Assembly (NCBI GenBank): GCA_963965975.1
Contig: OZ014422.1
Location: forward strand, 4,115,155-4,179,154
DNA from: Xestospongia bergquistia
Taxonomy: Eukaryota; Porifera; Demospongiae; Haplosclerida; Petrosiidae
Direction of reading: 5' to 3'
Length of the DNA: 64,000 bases
Made by a program: the position numbers and the translations under genes. Of this stretch, positions 35,630 through 45,915 are shown one piece after another; position 1 is the first letter of the stretch; each line of letters begins with the position of its first letter. The notes beneath the pieces were generated by a model. It had not been told where the DNA came from. It did not search any database and worked only from the letters and a program-made list of their open reading frames with translations.

Positions 35630-35790
35630 TATCGGTAGGGTCTCCTTCACCATACGTATATGTAGCCATACAAACTATCATTTAAGAATCTTCTATCTCT
35701 TGACCTAGTTTACCAAATCCTACATTGGTCGCTGCAGTCCTCAGAGTGGCAGGCTCATTAGCTGTCTCAGTTTGAGATGATCCATAATAG
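35630..35790 (-). pseudogene. Captured flavodoxin-domain fragment, copy 3
   Basis: The minus strand encodes LRQLMSLPL/QTETANEPA-type residues and VCMATYTYGEGDPTDNPAKF, as in copies 1 and 2. The intron-like stretch and the start of the second segment are deleted (CGACCAATGTAGG junction). Confidence 0.6.
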
Positions 35791-36764
35791 ATAATTTGGT
35801 GTATAATTAATAATTTCGTGTATAATAAGTTAAAAGAACGATAGTGTACTTTGTTCTGTCAAGGTACTACAAGAATAAGAGAAGCGAGAGACTCTGAAAA
35901 GAAATAGATTGAGAGATACCGAGTGTGAGAGAGAGACTCCTAATGTGAGAGAGAAGAGACAGAGAGCAAGAAAGACTGAGAGACATGAGTGTGTGAGTGA
36001 GAAAAAGAGAGAGAAAAAAGGAATTAAAGGAACTGGGAGTGTGGGTGTGTGACAAAGTGGAAAAGATAGAGGTAGCCTCTGACAGCGATGCTCTATGAGA
36101 TAAAGAGAGAGAGAAATAAGAAAGAAACAGGGAGAGACTCTGAATCTGTGTGTGTGTGTGAGAGAGAGAGAGGGACAGACAGACAAAGAGAAAATAAGAG
36201 AGAAAGAAAGAGAAATAGAGACTGATAGAGAGAGTGAGAGGGAGACTCTGAAAGAAAGAGAGAGAGAATAGACTGAGGAAGGAGACACAGAGAGAGACTG
36301 ACAGACTCTGAGAGTGCGTATATGTGTTTGTGTGTAAGAGGCACTCTAACAGTGATAAACTATGAGAGAGAGAGAGAGTAAGAGAAAGAAAGAGATATAG
36401 ACAGAGACAAAGAGACAGAGAAAGAGAGAGAAGGAAAGACTCTGACAGTCTCTGTGCATGGGTGAGAGAAAAGGACAGAGAGTACAGAGAGGAAATATGT
36501 GAATAAGAAAGAGATATACAAAATAATAAGGAGAGAGAGACATTTTTAAAATGAGAGAATGGGAGATATAGAGACTCCGAGAGTGATATAGAGAGATAAT
36601 TCTATTGCGAGGGGCGAGAGAGACAAGGAGAAAGACTGACAGAATCTAAGAGTGTGTGTGTGTAAATAAGAGAGAGACTATGACAGTGAAATACTATGAA
36701 AGAGAGAGAGATACTCTGAAAGATAGTGGGAGAGTGAGGGAGGACTTCTGTTGTGAGGGAGGAT

Positions 36765-36797
<33 letters not shown>

Positions 36798-36964
36798 ATG
36801 AATAAGATACTCTATGAATGTTTCTGTGACAGAGAAAGTGAAAGTGAGAGAGTGAGAAAGAGTGAGAGAATGTGAGTATGAATGTGCTAGAGAAAGGGTT
36901 TATGTGTAATACCGTATGAGAAAGACACACACATAGTAACACATACAGACAGATTGAGACTCTG

Positions 36965-37009
<45 letters not shown>

Positions 37010-37735
37010 GAGAGAGACACAGACAGATAGAGTATAATAAGAGAGAGATACAGAGACATTGATAAGAAATGTGAGACTCTAAGAGAGAGAGTTCTAAAGT
37101 AAGGGAAGGAGAGACAGATAGACTGAGAGAATCTGTGTTTGTGAGTATGAGAGAGAGAGATTTCTAAAGTGAGAGAGTGAGAGAGAGAAAAAGTGAAAGA
37201 ATTTGATAGTGTATGTCTGTGTTTAGTAGAGAAAGAAGGGACTCTGAGAGTGATCAACTATGAGATAGAGAGAGAGGGATAGGGACTCAGAGAGCGAGAG
37301 AGAAACTGTGAGGGTGACAGACTATGAGATAGAAACTCTAACAGAGATTCTCTGAGAAAGATATTAAGAGACTATGAAAGTGTGTGTGAGAAAGGAGGGA
37401 CTGAGAGATACTTTGACTGAGAGAAAGAGATTTTGAGAGAGAGAGATAGAGAAACTCTGAGGATATTTGTGTTAGTATGTGAGAAGATGACATGCATGTA
37501 GGGAAATAGAGAGACTGTGTGAGCGGAAGAACGTAAAAGAGAGACACTCCAAGAGATAGACTGTGAGAGAGAGATTCCTAAAATAAGAGAGACACAGGTA
37601 CAGAGAGATAGCCAAGCAGAAACTCTGAGAAAATCTGCGTGTGAGATAGGGAGAAAGAGAAATAGAGACTGATCAGGAGAGAGATTGTGAGAGTGAGAAA
37701 AAGAGAGAGAGAGAGAGAGAGAAAGAAAATGAGGA

Positions 37736-37895
37736 GTCTAATCACATAGAAGGTAGAGAGTCAAAAGAATTATGGAGATTGCTTCGGAAACCTAATGTTC
37801 AGGTCTACTATATGCATAACTTTTTGATATTTATGTACATGTAGTAATGCTAACTGTTTGAGGTGTTTTCTTGTGAAATCCACTTTAAAAAGATT
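37736..37895 (+). other. Unique AT-rich DNA before the first MAGUK exon
   Basis: No exon recognised. This is intronic or intergenic sequence between the repeat zone and the L27-end exon. Confidence 0.4.
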
Positions 37896-37923
37896 CTCTT
37901 TCTCTCTCTCTCTCTCTCTCTAG
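37896..37923 (+). promoter_or_regulatory. Splice acceptor whose polypyrimidine tract is a CT microsatellite
   Basis: A run of TTCTCTTTCTCTCTCTCTC type continues to TAG at 37,921-37,923, followed at once by an open exon in phase 0. The acceptor tract is indistinguishable from the CT repeats filling the preceding 20 kb. Confidence 0.6.
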
Positions 37924-38799
37924 GCAACTTTGTTCTGTCATGATAAAATTGCCACACAAGATCTCTATGTTCCTTTGACATACTTCCCTAAATCAGCTCA
38001 AGACAAAGACATCATTCTATTTCACTCAGTTCAAAATCTTCATGATCCTACTCTATCTGTATCTCAAGAAGCCCCTCTCAGTCGAGAAAAACCCAGCAGT
38101 AGAAAGGAAAATGCAACTATTGTCTACTTAGAGAGAAGTAACAGACCTTTAGTAAGTTTAACTGCATGTAAGAATTGGTTTCATTTAACCTAGACATTTT
38201 ATTGTATTTACTTCCCATTAATATGTCATAATTACAGGGTTGTACCATCTATAAACAAGGAGATGCTGTTTATGTTGGCAAATTATTGAAAGGCTGTGAT
38301 GCTGAGCAAAGTCGTGAGTATAGCAATATATATGTTTGGATTTTAGTTAAAATTTTTCAATTGGGATATATTAGCTAGAGTAAACAGGGGAGGGGGGGAT
38401 CCGGACAAGGGGGTGTATCCGGACACAATCACAATTTCGAGTATTACAATGTGAAATGACTATGAATAGTATTAATATTAGTACATATAATATAGCTATA
38501 TATAATCAATCTATTGTAGCAATCAATGCTAGTTTTACTATTTCCTTCAGTTATTTGCAGAGGGTGTTTGTTCCCCTTTGAATGTTGGAATAGATTTTCT
38601 GACCTTAAACTTTGTCTCTTGCCTTTAAGAGCATACTTCTCATAGTGAAACTGAATAACATTGAAGTGGAGCCATCAACTGTAATATAACAATAAATATT
38701 AATTAAATTTTATGATGAATTCAACACTTATAATTAATTTTTTGAGAAGTTCATAAATACAGTTCAAATTTGAAAACTTCAATGCAGTTTGAGTTTCCA

Positions 38800-39180
38800 T
38801 AACATGACTTATAGCAAAGAAGCAATGGAAAGCACCATAGAAGAAGTAAAGACAGGAGCAAGTAGCATCCGTGGTGCTGCTAGAAAGTATGGAATTAGCT
38901 CCAGTACTCTGCATGATCATCTCTCAGAGAAACATACTAAAGTAGGTAGTGGAGGACCAACAGTTCACAGTTCTAACATATACTGAGGAAAGAGAGATTG
39001 TTCTTTCTCTTATTGCACTGAGAGAAATGGGATTTGGGTTAACAAAAGATCTAGTAAATATAATAAGATGATAAGAATGGGTGGATAAGATGTGATGGAG
39101 ATTGTATGTAACAGATGGTACCATGATGGGTTCAAGAGAATGGCAACTAGCAGACAACAATTTCTTTGCCAGTACTGTAA
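38800..39180 (+). pseudogene. pogo/Tigger-type transposase fragment (psq helix-turn-helix)
   Basis: The frame from 38,804 reads TYSKEAMESTIEEVKTGASS, then IRGAARKYGISSSTLHDHLS and GGPTV, a CENP-B/psq helix-turn-helix. After a 1-base shift it continues as YTEEREIVLSLIALREMGFG and LTKDLVNII, the typical second pogo segment. A WYHDGFK-like motif follows in a third frame. The DDE core is absent. It is a decayed insertion within the larger element. Confidence 0.85.
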
Positions 39181-39249
39181 AAAAGGAGCAACATCTAATC
39201 AATAACACAGCTAGCTGCATGTCATAATTATAATTGTGTAACACCATAA

Positions 39250-39985
39250 ATTAATTTGTATTCACATTTTACACTTTATATTATATTATGGGAATGTATT
39301 ATTAGTATATACTTTTATATCTCACTATCCATTTAGGTTTAATCACCAGAAATAATTTTGAAACCTTTTCTGCAACTCTATTGGAGTTAGCAGCACATTC
39401 CTCAGGTACTAGAAAACCACGACTTATTAAATATTTGTGGTTTCAAGTATTTTTGATAGGGTGGAGCTGCAGTTGCTGTATACGAAAACTTACAACAACA
39501 TTGTATATAGGGTGGAGCTGCAGATATGGAAAACTTACAACAACATAGTGTGTAGGACAGAACATTCCATCGATTTAGTTAATATATTATAAATGATAGC
39601 CAATTAAATCCTTTCTAAACAGTTTGTTTAATAATTTTTTTAAAAATCACTTTTCATATTTTCTTAAAAACAAAATTTTGGCATAAAATTGTTAGTATAA
39701 ACAATAATCGAGAAACTAGCACTGTAGTTACTGGTCTCCAGGAACATTTGTCCTTAATTTCTTACACTAGATTGTTTTGCATACAAATTAAAAAAAAACA
39801 TTAGGTTATTATAAACATTTACATGGATTTTATTACTGAGTTAAAAACAGTAGTTAAAAACAGTGACAAGCTTCACATTCTTATGTGCAAATATAAGATC
39901 ATAATGGCTTGTAATATACAAGGTGACAACATCATTCAATGTGACTTCTTAATATACATCATTACAACGGTTCACAAAAAAATGG
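39250..39985. other. AT-rich DNA with a short direct repeat
   Basis: No gene. Two imperfect copies of GGGTGGAGCTGCAG followed by GAAAACTTACAACAACAT lie at about 39,460 and 39,508. Confidence 0.5.
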
Positions 39986-39989
39986 ACTC

Positions 39990-41255
39990 AATAGCCAGCA
40001 ATGGGCTTATTGCTGGGTGGTAAAGACACACCCACATCAAAACAACTGACAATAGTATTTGTACTAACTTGACACACTTGAATATCATATTGTAGTTCAC
40101 ATTCGAAGTCCCAAAAGCCAGCAATAAGAGGAAATGTACTAAAAAATAAACAAATGGCCTTATTGCTGGAAGGGAAAGACACACCCATATCAAAACAACT
40201 GTCGATAGTATTTTAACGAACCTGACACACTCAAATATCATATTGTCATTCACATTAAAAGTCGCAAAAGTCAGCAATAAGAGGAAATGTACTAAAAAAT
40301 GAACAAATGGTCTTATTGCTGGGTGGGAAAGACACACCCATATCAAAACAATTGACGATAGTATTTGTACTAACTTGACACACTTGAATATCATATCGTC
40401 ATTCACATTCAAAGTATCAAAAGCCAGCAATAAGAGGAAATGTACTAAAAAATGAACAAATGGCCTTATTGCTGGGTGAGAAAGACACACCCATATCAAA
40501 ACAACTGACGATAGTATTTGTACTAACTTGACACACTTGAATATCATATCGTCGTTCACATTCATAGTCTCAATAGCCAGCAATAAGAGGAAATCTACTA
40601 AAATGAACAAATGGCCTTATTGCTGGGTGGGAAAGACACACCCATATCGAAACAACTAATGATAGTATTTGTACTAACTTGACACACTTGAATATCATAT
40701 TGTCGTTCACATTCAAAGTCTCATAAGCCAGCAATAAGAAGAAATGTACTAAAAAATAAACAAATGGCCTTATTGCTAGATGGGAAAGACACACCCACAT
40801 CAAAACAACTGACGATAGTATTTTTACTAACCTGACACACTCAAATATCATATTGTCATTCACATTCAAAGTATCAAAAGCCAGCAATATGAGGAAATCT
40901 ACTAAAAAATGAACAAATGGCCTTATTGCTGGGTGGGAAAGTCACACCCATATCAAAACAACAGACAATTGTATTTGTACTAACTTGACACACTTGAATA
41001 TGATATCTTTGTTCACATTCATAGTCTCAATAGCCAGCAATAAGAGGAAATGTACTAAAAAATGAACAAATGGCCTTATTGCTGGGTGGGAAAGACACAC
41101 CCATATCGAAACAACTAATGATAGTATTTGTACTAACTTGACACACTTGAATATCATATTGTCGTTCACATTCAAAGTCTCTAAAGCCAGCAATAAAAGG
41201 AAATGTACTAAAAAATGCAAATGGCCTTATTGCTGGGTGGGAAAGACACGTCTCT
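39990..41255 (+). repeat. Tandem repeat, about 153-bp unit, eight copies plus partial
   Basis: GGCCTTATTGCTGGGTGGGA recurs at about 152-156-bp intervals from 40,003 to 41,222. Each unit contains the inverted pair CCAGCAATAAG and CTTATTGCTGG about 31 bases apart, plus AAAGACACACCCATATC and ACACACTTGAATATCATAT. Because 153 is a multiple of three, the minus strand stays open for up to 212 codons with a 51-residue hydrophobic repeat. I regard that as a by-product of the period. Confidence 0.93.
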
Positions 41256-41421
41256 ATAAAAGTATGTCTCTATAAATTTTACATCCCCCTATGTCAAGCA
41301 TGCCACAGACGAGAGACAATCCAGGCAAATACACTCAAGTAATAGAACAATTGCCAAAAAAAAGTACTTTTCTTAACACCTTCTTGTCTTTATAACAAAA
41401 CGTTTTCATCTTTAACAATAG

Positions 41422-42843
41422 CAGAACTGGAATCAGGAAAAAGGGACAAGGTTGGCAGCAGTCAGCACGTTCTTCGAAAAATTACATCTGAAGGTCAAAG
41501 AGACCAATTATCAAACTTGGATCTTGTTACATCTCTGAAAGTTATAGAGAAAGAGATCACAGAATCCTTTGGCGCAAAAAAAAATTGTGGATACATTCAA
41601 CGGATTGTGGCAAAACCATTCAGTGTTTCCATCTTTACTGAAGAAGGAGTAAGAATATATCATAATTATGCCAAAGAGCAAGTTTTATACTTGGATGCAA
41701 CAGGTACAGTTATCAGTTTTAAGGGCACTGACTATGAGTCAAGCACATCGTTATATTATGCTCTTGTTGTTGGACATCCAAAGAAAGGTCATCCTCCTGT
41801 TGCTGAGCTTATTTCAACAGAGCATTCTGTAATGGCTATTTCCCATTTTCTCGAAGACTTCCGTCGACATGAAGCATTGTTATATGGGCATCAAAATATT
41901 GTTGTTCCAAAGTGCATCATTATTGATAGAAGCCTAGTTCTTCTTCTCAGCTTTTTAAGAGTTTTTAACTTGGAGACGTTATCGGACTACTTACACCGCT
42001 GTTTTTGTGTGGCAAACAGGTGCTTAAAAAGCTCAGATCTCAACAAGTGTTTTGTATATGCATGCAGAAGTCATGTTATGTAGAGTGCAAAGTATGACAT
42101 GAAAAAATTGTTGTAAGTTGATCATAGTGTATAATTTGTTGGCATATTTACATTATATTAGTGCCATAAAAGAGCAGTACAGTTTTTCGATGTACTGCTT
42201 TTCAGTTCTGTTGAACTCTACATCAATTGAGACTTTCTTAATAAATCTCAAGAGATGTGCTCTCATCTTTGGTTCAGAGTAAGTCAACAATGAAGTGAAA
42301 AGTGTACTTCGCGAGCTTGAAGATACTTTCAAAAAACTTGGAGAGGTCACTCAGTTAATCGACAGCAACATTAACAATATTAATGAAGAGCTAGCAGAGG
42401 ATATACTTGAAGTTACTACCGATTCAGAAGAAGCAACCATCCTTTCATCATGTAAGAAGCCATTTTTTGCTTTTTTAAAGCAAAAGTTGTCAAGTTTGAA
42501 TTATTGTACTGATAAAGCATGTCCTCCAAACCCAATTTTTTAACCTAAATGGATGGAAACAATGGAACGGAAGTGGTTGTCAATGGTTCCCTTTTGTACA
42601 AGTATACTGAGGATTACTGTTAATGTAGGGAGATATACCAACAAGCAGCAAACGAACTGCTGGAACAATTGAGGCATGGAACCTCATATTGAAAAGAAGT
42701 GACCACCCAAAACACAGAAAGCGACCAGATCTTTTTATAAAGGAACACTACTCAATTCACTGTGGAAGTCAGTTGGCTTATATTGACAATGTGTCTACTA
42801 AAGACAGACAAAGGCTAAAGGTAGAGTACATTATATGTACAAA
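41422..42843 (+). pseudogene. DDE transposase of the large element (RNase H fold, MULE/KDZ-like), interrupted by stops
   Basis: After an AATAG acceptor at 41,421 one frame runs through LDLVTSLKVIEKEI, then VLYLDATGTV (first Asp, 41,694), LYYALVVGHPKKGHPPVAEL, ISTEHSVMAISHFL, and KCIIIDRSLVLLLSFLRVFN (second Asp, 41,925). After a small intron (about 42,112-42,160) it continues with YSFSMYCFSVLLNSTSIE, then PKWMETMERKWLSMVPF. In a shifted frame TAGTIEAWNLILKRSDHP supplies the likely catalytic Glu (42,671). D-D-E order and spacing fit large metazoan transposases. Three in-frame stops (TAG 42,081, then TAA near 42,284 and at 42,541) and one frameshift near 42,630 inactivate it. Superfamily undecided; an N-terminal DNA-binding domain was not seen. 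Confidence 0.7.
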
Positions 42844-43079
42844 ATATACCTACATGTATTCAGAAACAGCTTGATAAACCAAAAGCAAAACAGCTTGAGG
42901 AGAAGTGGTCAAAAAGATCTAAGAAGCCAGAACAAAACATAATGGGTCAATGGGACAATGGGTCATATACACAAACACAAATTATAATCTCCTATAGGGA
43001 AGGCTGTGATGGAACATTGTCTGAATGCAATGTATGATTAATTAAGTGTTTAATGTATTTAGTACTCACTTTAATGCAG

Positions 43080-44461
43080 GAAAAACAAGAAGTCATTGAT
43101 GATAATGAAGAGTTGAAATCCTCTAGGGGTGATGAATACAATGATGAGGATGAAGATGTCATTATAACTTCTTTTCAACCTTGGTTGTTACCATCAAGAC
43201 CTGTGAGTTAATAAAGACTTACCTTTGACAAGATGTTTTTATATTATGACAGATCTTTGAGACTGGAGCACCACTGGAGTTGTGCTATAGACCTAACAAG
43301 GGTTTTGAAAATAAAACCAACAACCTATGTTGGATAAACTGTGTCCTCCAGTTATTGCATGTAACACCCCTGGCAAAACATCTTTGTGGTAATTAGAAAC
43401 CCCAAACTTTGAAGAATTGATGAATTATTTTAATAGGCATACCACAAGCAGAGTTAACACCAGTACAGAAAGAATACTTAAACATTGAGTGCGCAGTAGA
43501 AGATAACGTTGTTAATTCACAGATGATAACAGTACTCATTTATTTCTAGGCAATATGATATAATATATGTAATTTAATAGACATTGATGACATCAACACA
43601 TATGATTTTGGTGGCCAGAATGATGTAATAGAAGGAATAGAATTACTTGTTGATGCCGTTACTGTTCAATCAATAGAGGTAATAGAGATTTAAGAAATAT
43701 ACAACTGTAATCAAGTAAGATGTTTGTCTAATTAACAGAAATTGTTTAATATCACTGAGAAACAATGTCCTATTTGCAAGGAGGTCTGTTATAGTGATAA
43801 TCATTGTGTTGTTTATATTAACAATTAGATATATGTTAGAGAAGAGTACACAAAAGTACTATTAATTTCAGTAGTTGGACATAAAGAAGACTGCATATCA
43901 GAATTGTGGTGGAACAAAATATCTTGTTACTCAGATGAATCAACCCATCATTTGTAAGCTGTTTATTGTGGACAATAATGTCATAATAAAGCCTACAGAT
44001 GCATACCTTGCAATGAACATCTAATGACTGTTAGCACAAAAGTTGCTTCATTACCTGATGTACAGATAATAGGCATTTCTCGAAACACACATTCAAGTAA
44101 AAAATCAAACAAGCCATTGTTGCTACAAGAGTAAGATGCAGGCAATGTAATCCATCTGATAGGTCAATTACAATTGAAAGTACTACCAGACATGATTACA
44201 CCTCAAGAACTTACAGATTACTTGGAATAGCTGTTAGTACTGATTACAATGAAAGTTTCCTTTTAATCTTGCTTCCATTTAGGTTCATCATGGACATCCA
44301 ACATCTGTAGATACAGGTCACTGTAAGTTATTATACAGGTATAAGATACCTACATTAAAACAAACACAATAGACACTGTATTAGTGAAAACACCAGGTGG
44401 AGAATGGATTGAATATGATGACAATAACATAAATACTAACTATGATTACAACAGAATATAG
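43080..44461 (+). pseudogene. USP-type (peptidase C19) deubiquitinase-like gene in the element, multi-exon
   Basis: Exons with GT/AG borders: 43,080-43,202 (acidic, YNDEDEDVIITSFQPW), 43,253-43,388, 43,437 on, 43,581-43,678, 43,739-43,782, 43,830 to about 44,230, 44,283-44,322, 44,371-44,461. The second contains GFENKTNNLCWINCVLQLLH, the USP Cys box (candidate nucleophile Cys, codon 43,328). Later exons give EKQCPICKE and a second Cys pair, RCIPCNEHL. The last two join as SVDTGHYTVLVKTPGGEWIE and YDDNN, the His box (His codon 44,319) with the Asp/Asn position. USPs cleave ubiquitin from proteins. Four in-frame TAA/TAG codons in the 43,830 exon imply decay, or Gln read at stops. The gene follows the transposase in the same direction. 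Confidence 0.8.
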
Positions 44462-44712
44462 ATTACATTTCAGTGAGTAAAGTTAATGAGAACAATGTAT
44501 CATTATGATTGCCTCTTAGAGAAATGTATGTCTAGCTATATACAAGTCTGATGAGTCTGAGGTTAGCATGCAATTATTGTATATCACATAATACATATTG
44601 TAATTCATTTTGCTAACTATAGACTGTATAAAAGTGATTGATTGTCCACCATGGAGAGAAGTCAGTCTGTTGTTAAAATGTGCATACTTTACTGTTATAA
44701 TATTTCTATTAG

Positions 44713-44875
44713 AGTCCACTTGTTGTTGTTAATGAAGACAAGGAAATAGTAAGTGCATTGCTAGCAGTGAATTTATTCTATATATTTGAATAAAGGACTG
44801 GAAAGAGATTAAGGCACCATACAATACTTTACAGCCAGGAGTGTGGCTAACTGCAGAAGTAAACAGTGTATATAT

Positions 44876-44927
<52 letters not shown>

Positions 44928-44938
44928 TATATATATAT

Positions 44939-44989
<51 letters not shown>

Positions 44990-45860
44990 CACATATATAT
45001 AATCAGTATATATAATAGTATATACTTGTTTAGGTGATAATGAATTACTTAATATTGTTAGCAAAAGATGTAAGTCAAATCATTTTATATCCACGTCACA
45101 GAAATTGTTAAAACTAGAGAAACATAGCCATTGTCGACTCCACATTCATTCCATTATTAAGAGCAAGAGGCTTTAGTGGTGTTATAAAATATGTAAGGCA
45201 TTTACAATTTTAACAAAGTATGAAAAGTAATAAATTGTAGGGCAAAAATCTGTTAGAGAAAGACATGATCATATTTCCTATTCATTGTCCACAACATTGG
45301 ATTCTCATCGTCAGTGCCTTAATCAACATAATATATGTTTGGGATACATTACATAGGTCGTTGATGCAAATGATAAAGTCATATATGAAGTTGATTCATA
45401 TAATAATAGTTGGCCTCATTTAATAAATAGCATATGGTAAGAAATTATTACATAAGATAACATTTAAAAAAACACAGGCTATATTTGTGCAAATTGTCAA
45501 AGTTTAAACTATCCATTAGTAATCGGAGATACTGTGATTCTAAAGTACATTACACATCCACAAATGTACTTTTATGGTACTTATATACACACAGATGTGC
45601 AACAGTCCAACACAGAGTAATGCCTGCGATTGTGGGGTATTTGTCTGCATGGTAAGACATCATTCACTTGCATACTGTTCATTTACATTTACAGGCTGCA
45701 AAGTGTTTCATTGAGAAGAGAAAACTAAATTTTAAAGAAGTAGGTGTAAAAATGTCTACTTGTACAAGCAGGTTATGTAAATCATAGAGTGAAGCTCAAA
45801 TAGGTCGAACAATGATCTTGTTGGAGCTAAATACTCTTCAAAAGCAAGAAAGTTAGTGTG
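44713..45860 (+). pseudogene. Ulp1-type (peptidase C48) SUMO-protease-like gene in the element, multi-exon
   Basis: Small exons encode [32 protein letters not shown] (the WL entry motif), STFIPLLRARGFSGVIKY, KNLLEKDMIIFPIHCPQHWI (catalytic His codon 45,295, followed by Trp), VVDANDKVIYEVDSYNNSW (catalytic Asp codon 45,393), and MCNSPTQSNACDCGVFVCM (Gln codon 45,613, Cys codon 45,631). Then AAKCFIEKRKLNFKE and SEAQIGRTMILLEL finish the domain. The full His-Asp-Gln-Cys set in the right order identifies the Ulp1 fold, which matures and removes SUMO-like modifiers. An (AT)n microsatellite fills one intron. It may be a separate gene or fused to the USP part. Confidence 0.82.
44877..45000 (+). repeat. 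AT dinucleotide microsatellite inside an intron
   Basis: About 120 bp of nearly pure AT with a few breaks, between the WLTAEVN exon and the next Ulp1-like exon. Open frames across it are Tyr/Ile runs without meaning. Confidence 0.97.
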
Positions 45861-45915
45861 ATTCACATAAAATACTAGATAAGTCTTTTCTTATTGATAA
45901 CCAGCCTTGTCCACT

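Larger units (their letters stand above)
34547..37735 (-). repeat. Right arm of large inverted duplication (GA-rich, reverse copy of about 25.4-31.3 kb)
   Basis: Read on the minus strand, this segment repeats in order the CT tract of 25.4-27.25 kb, the flavodoxin-like fragment, R1, and the CT tract and spacer ending at 31,297. It lacks the 3,057-bp hAT. Small indels and substitutions separate the arms. The end at 34,547 (TGCCATAAACGTGAGCATTA, minus-strand copy of the spacer) meets the gap. Confidence 0.88.

Noticed and set aside
39972-41220. 212-, 105- and 92-residue hydrophobic frames on the minus strand, looking like a membrane protein with repeats
   Set aside because: They come from a 153-bp tandem repeat whose length is divisible by three; no start context, no homology, and conservation follows the DNA repeat.
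41422-42843. Firm assignment of the DDE transposase to the KDZ or Mutator superfamily
   Set aside because: Motif pattern is compatible with both; without profile searches and a defined target duplication I leave it open.
44729-45064. Tyr/Ile-rich frames on both strands
   Set aside because: Translation of an (AT)n microsatellite located in an intron.
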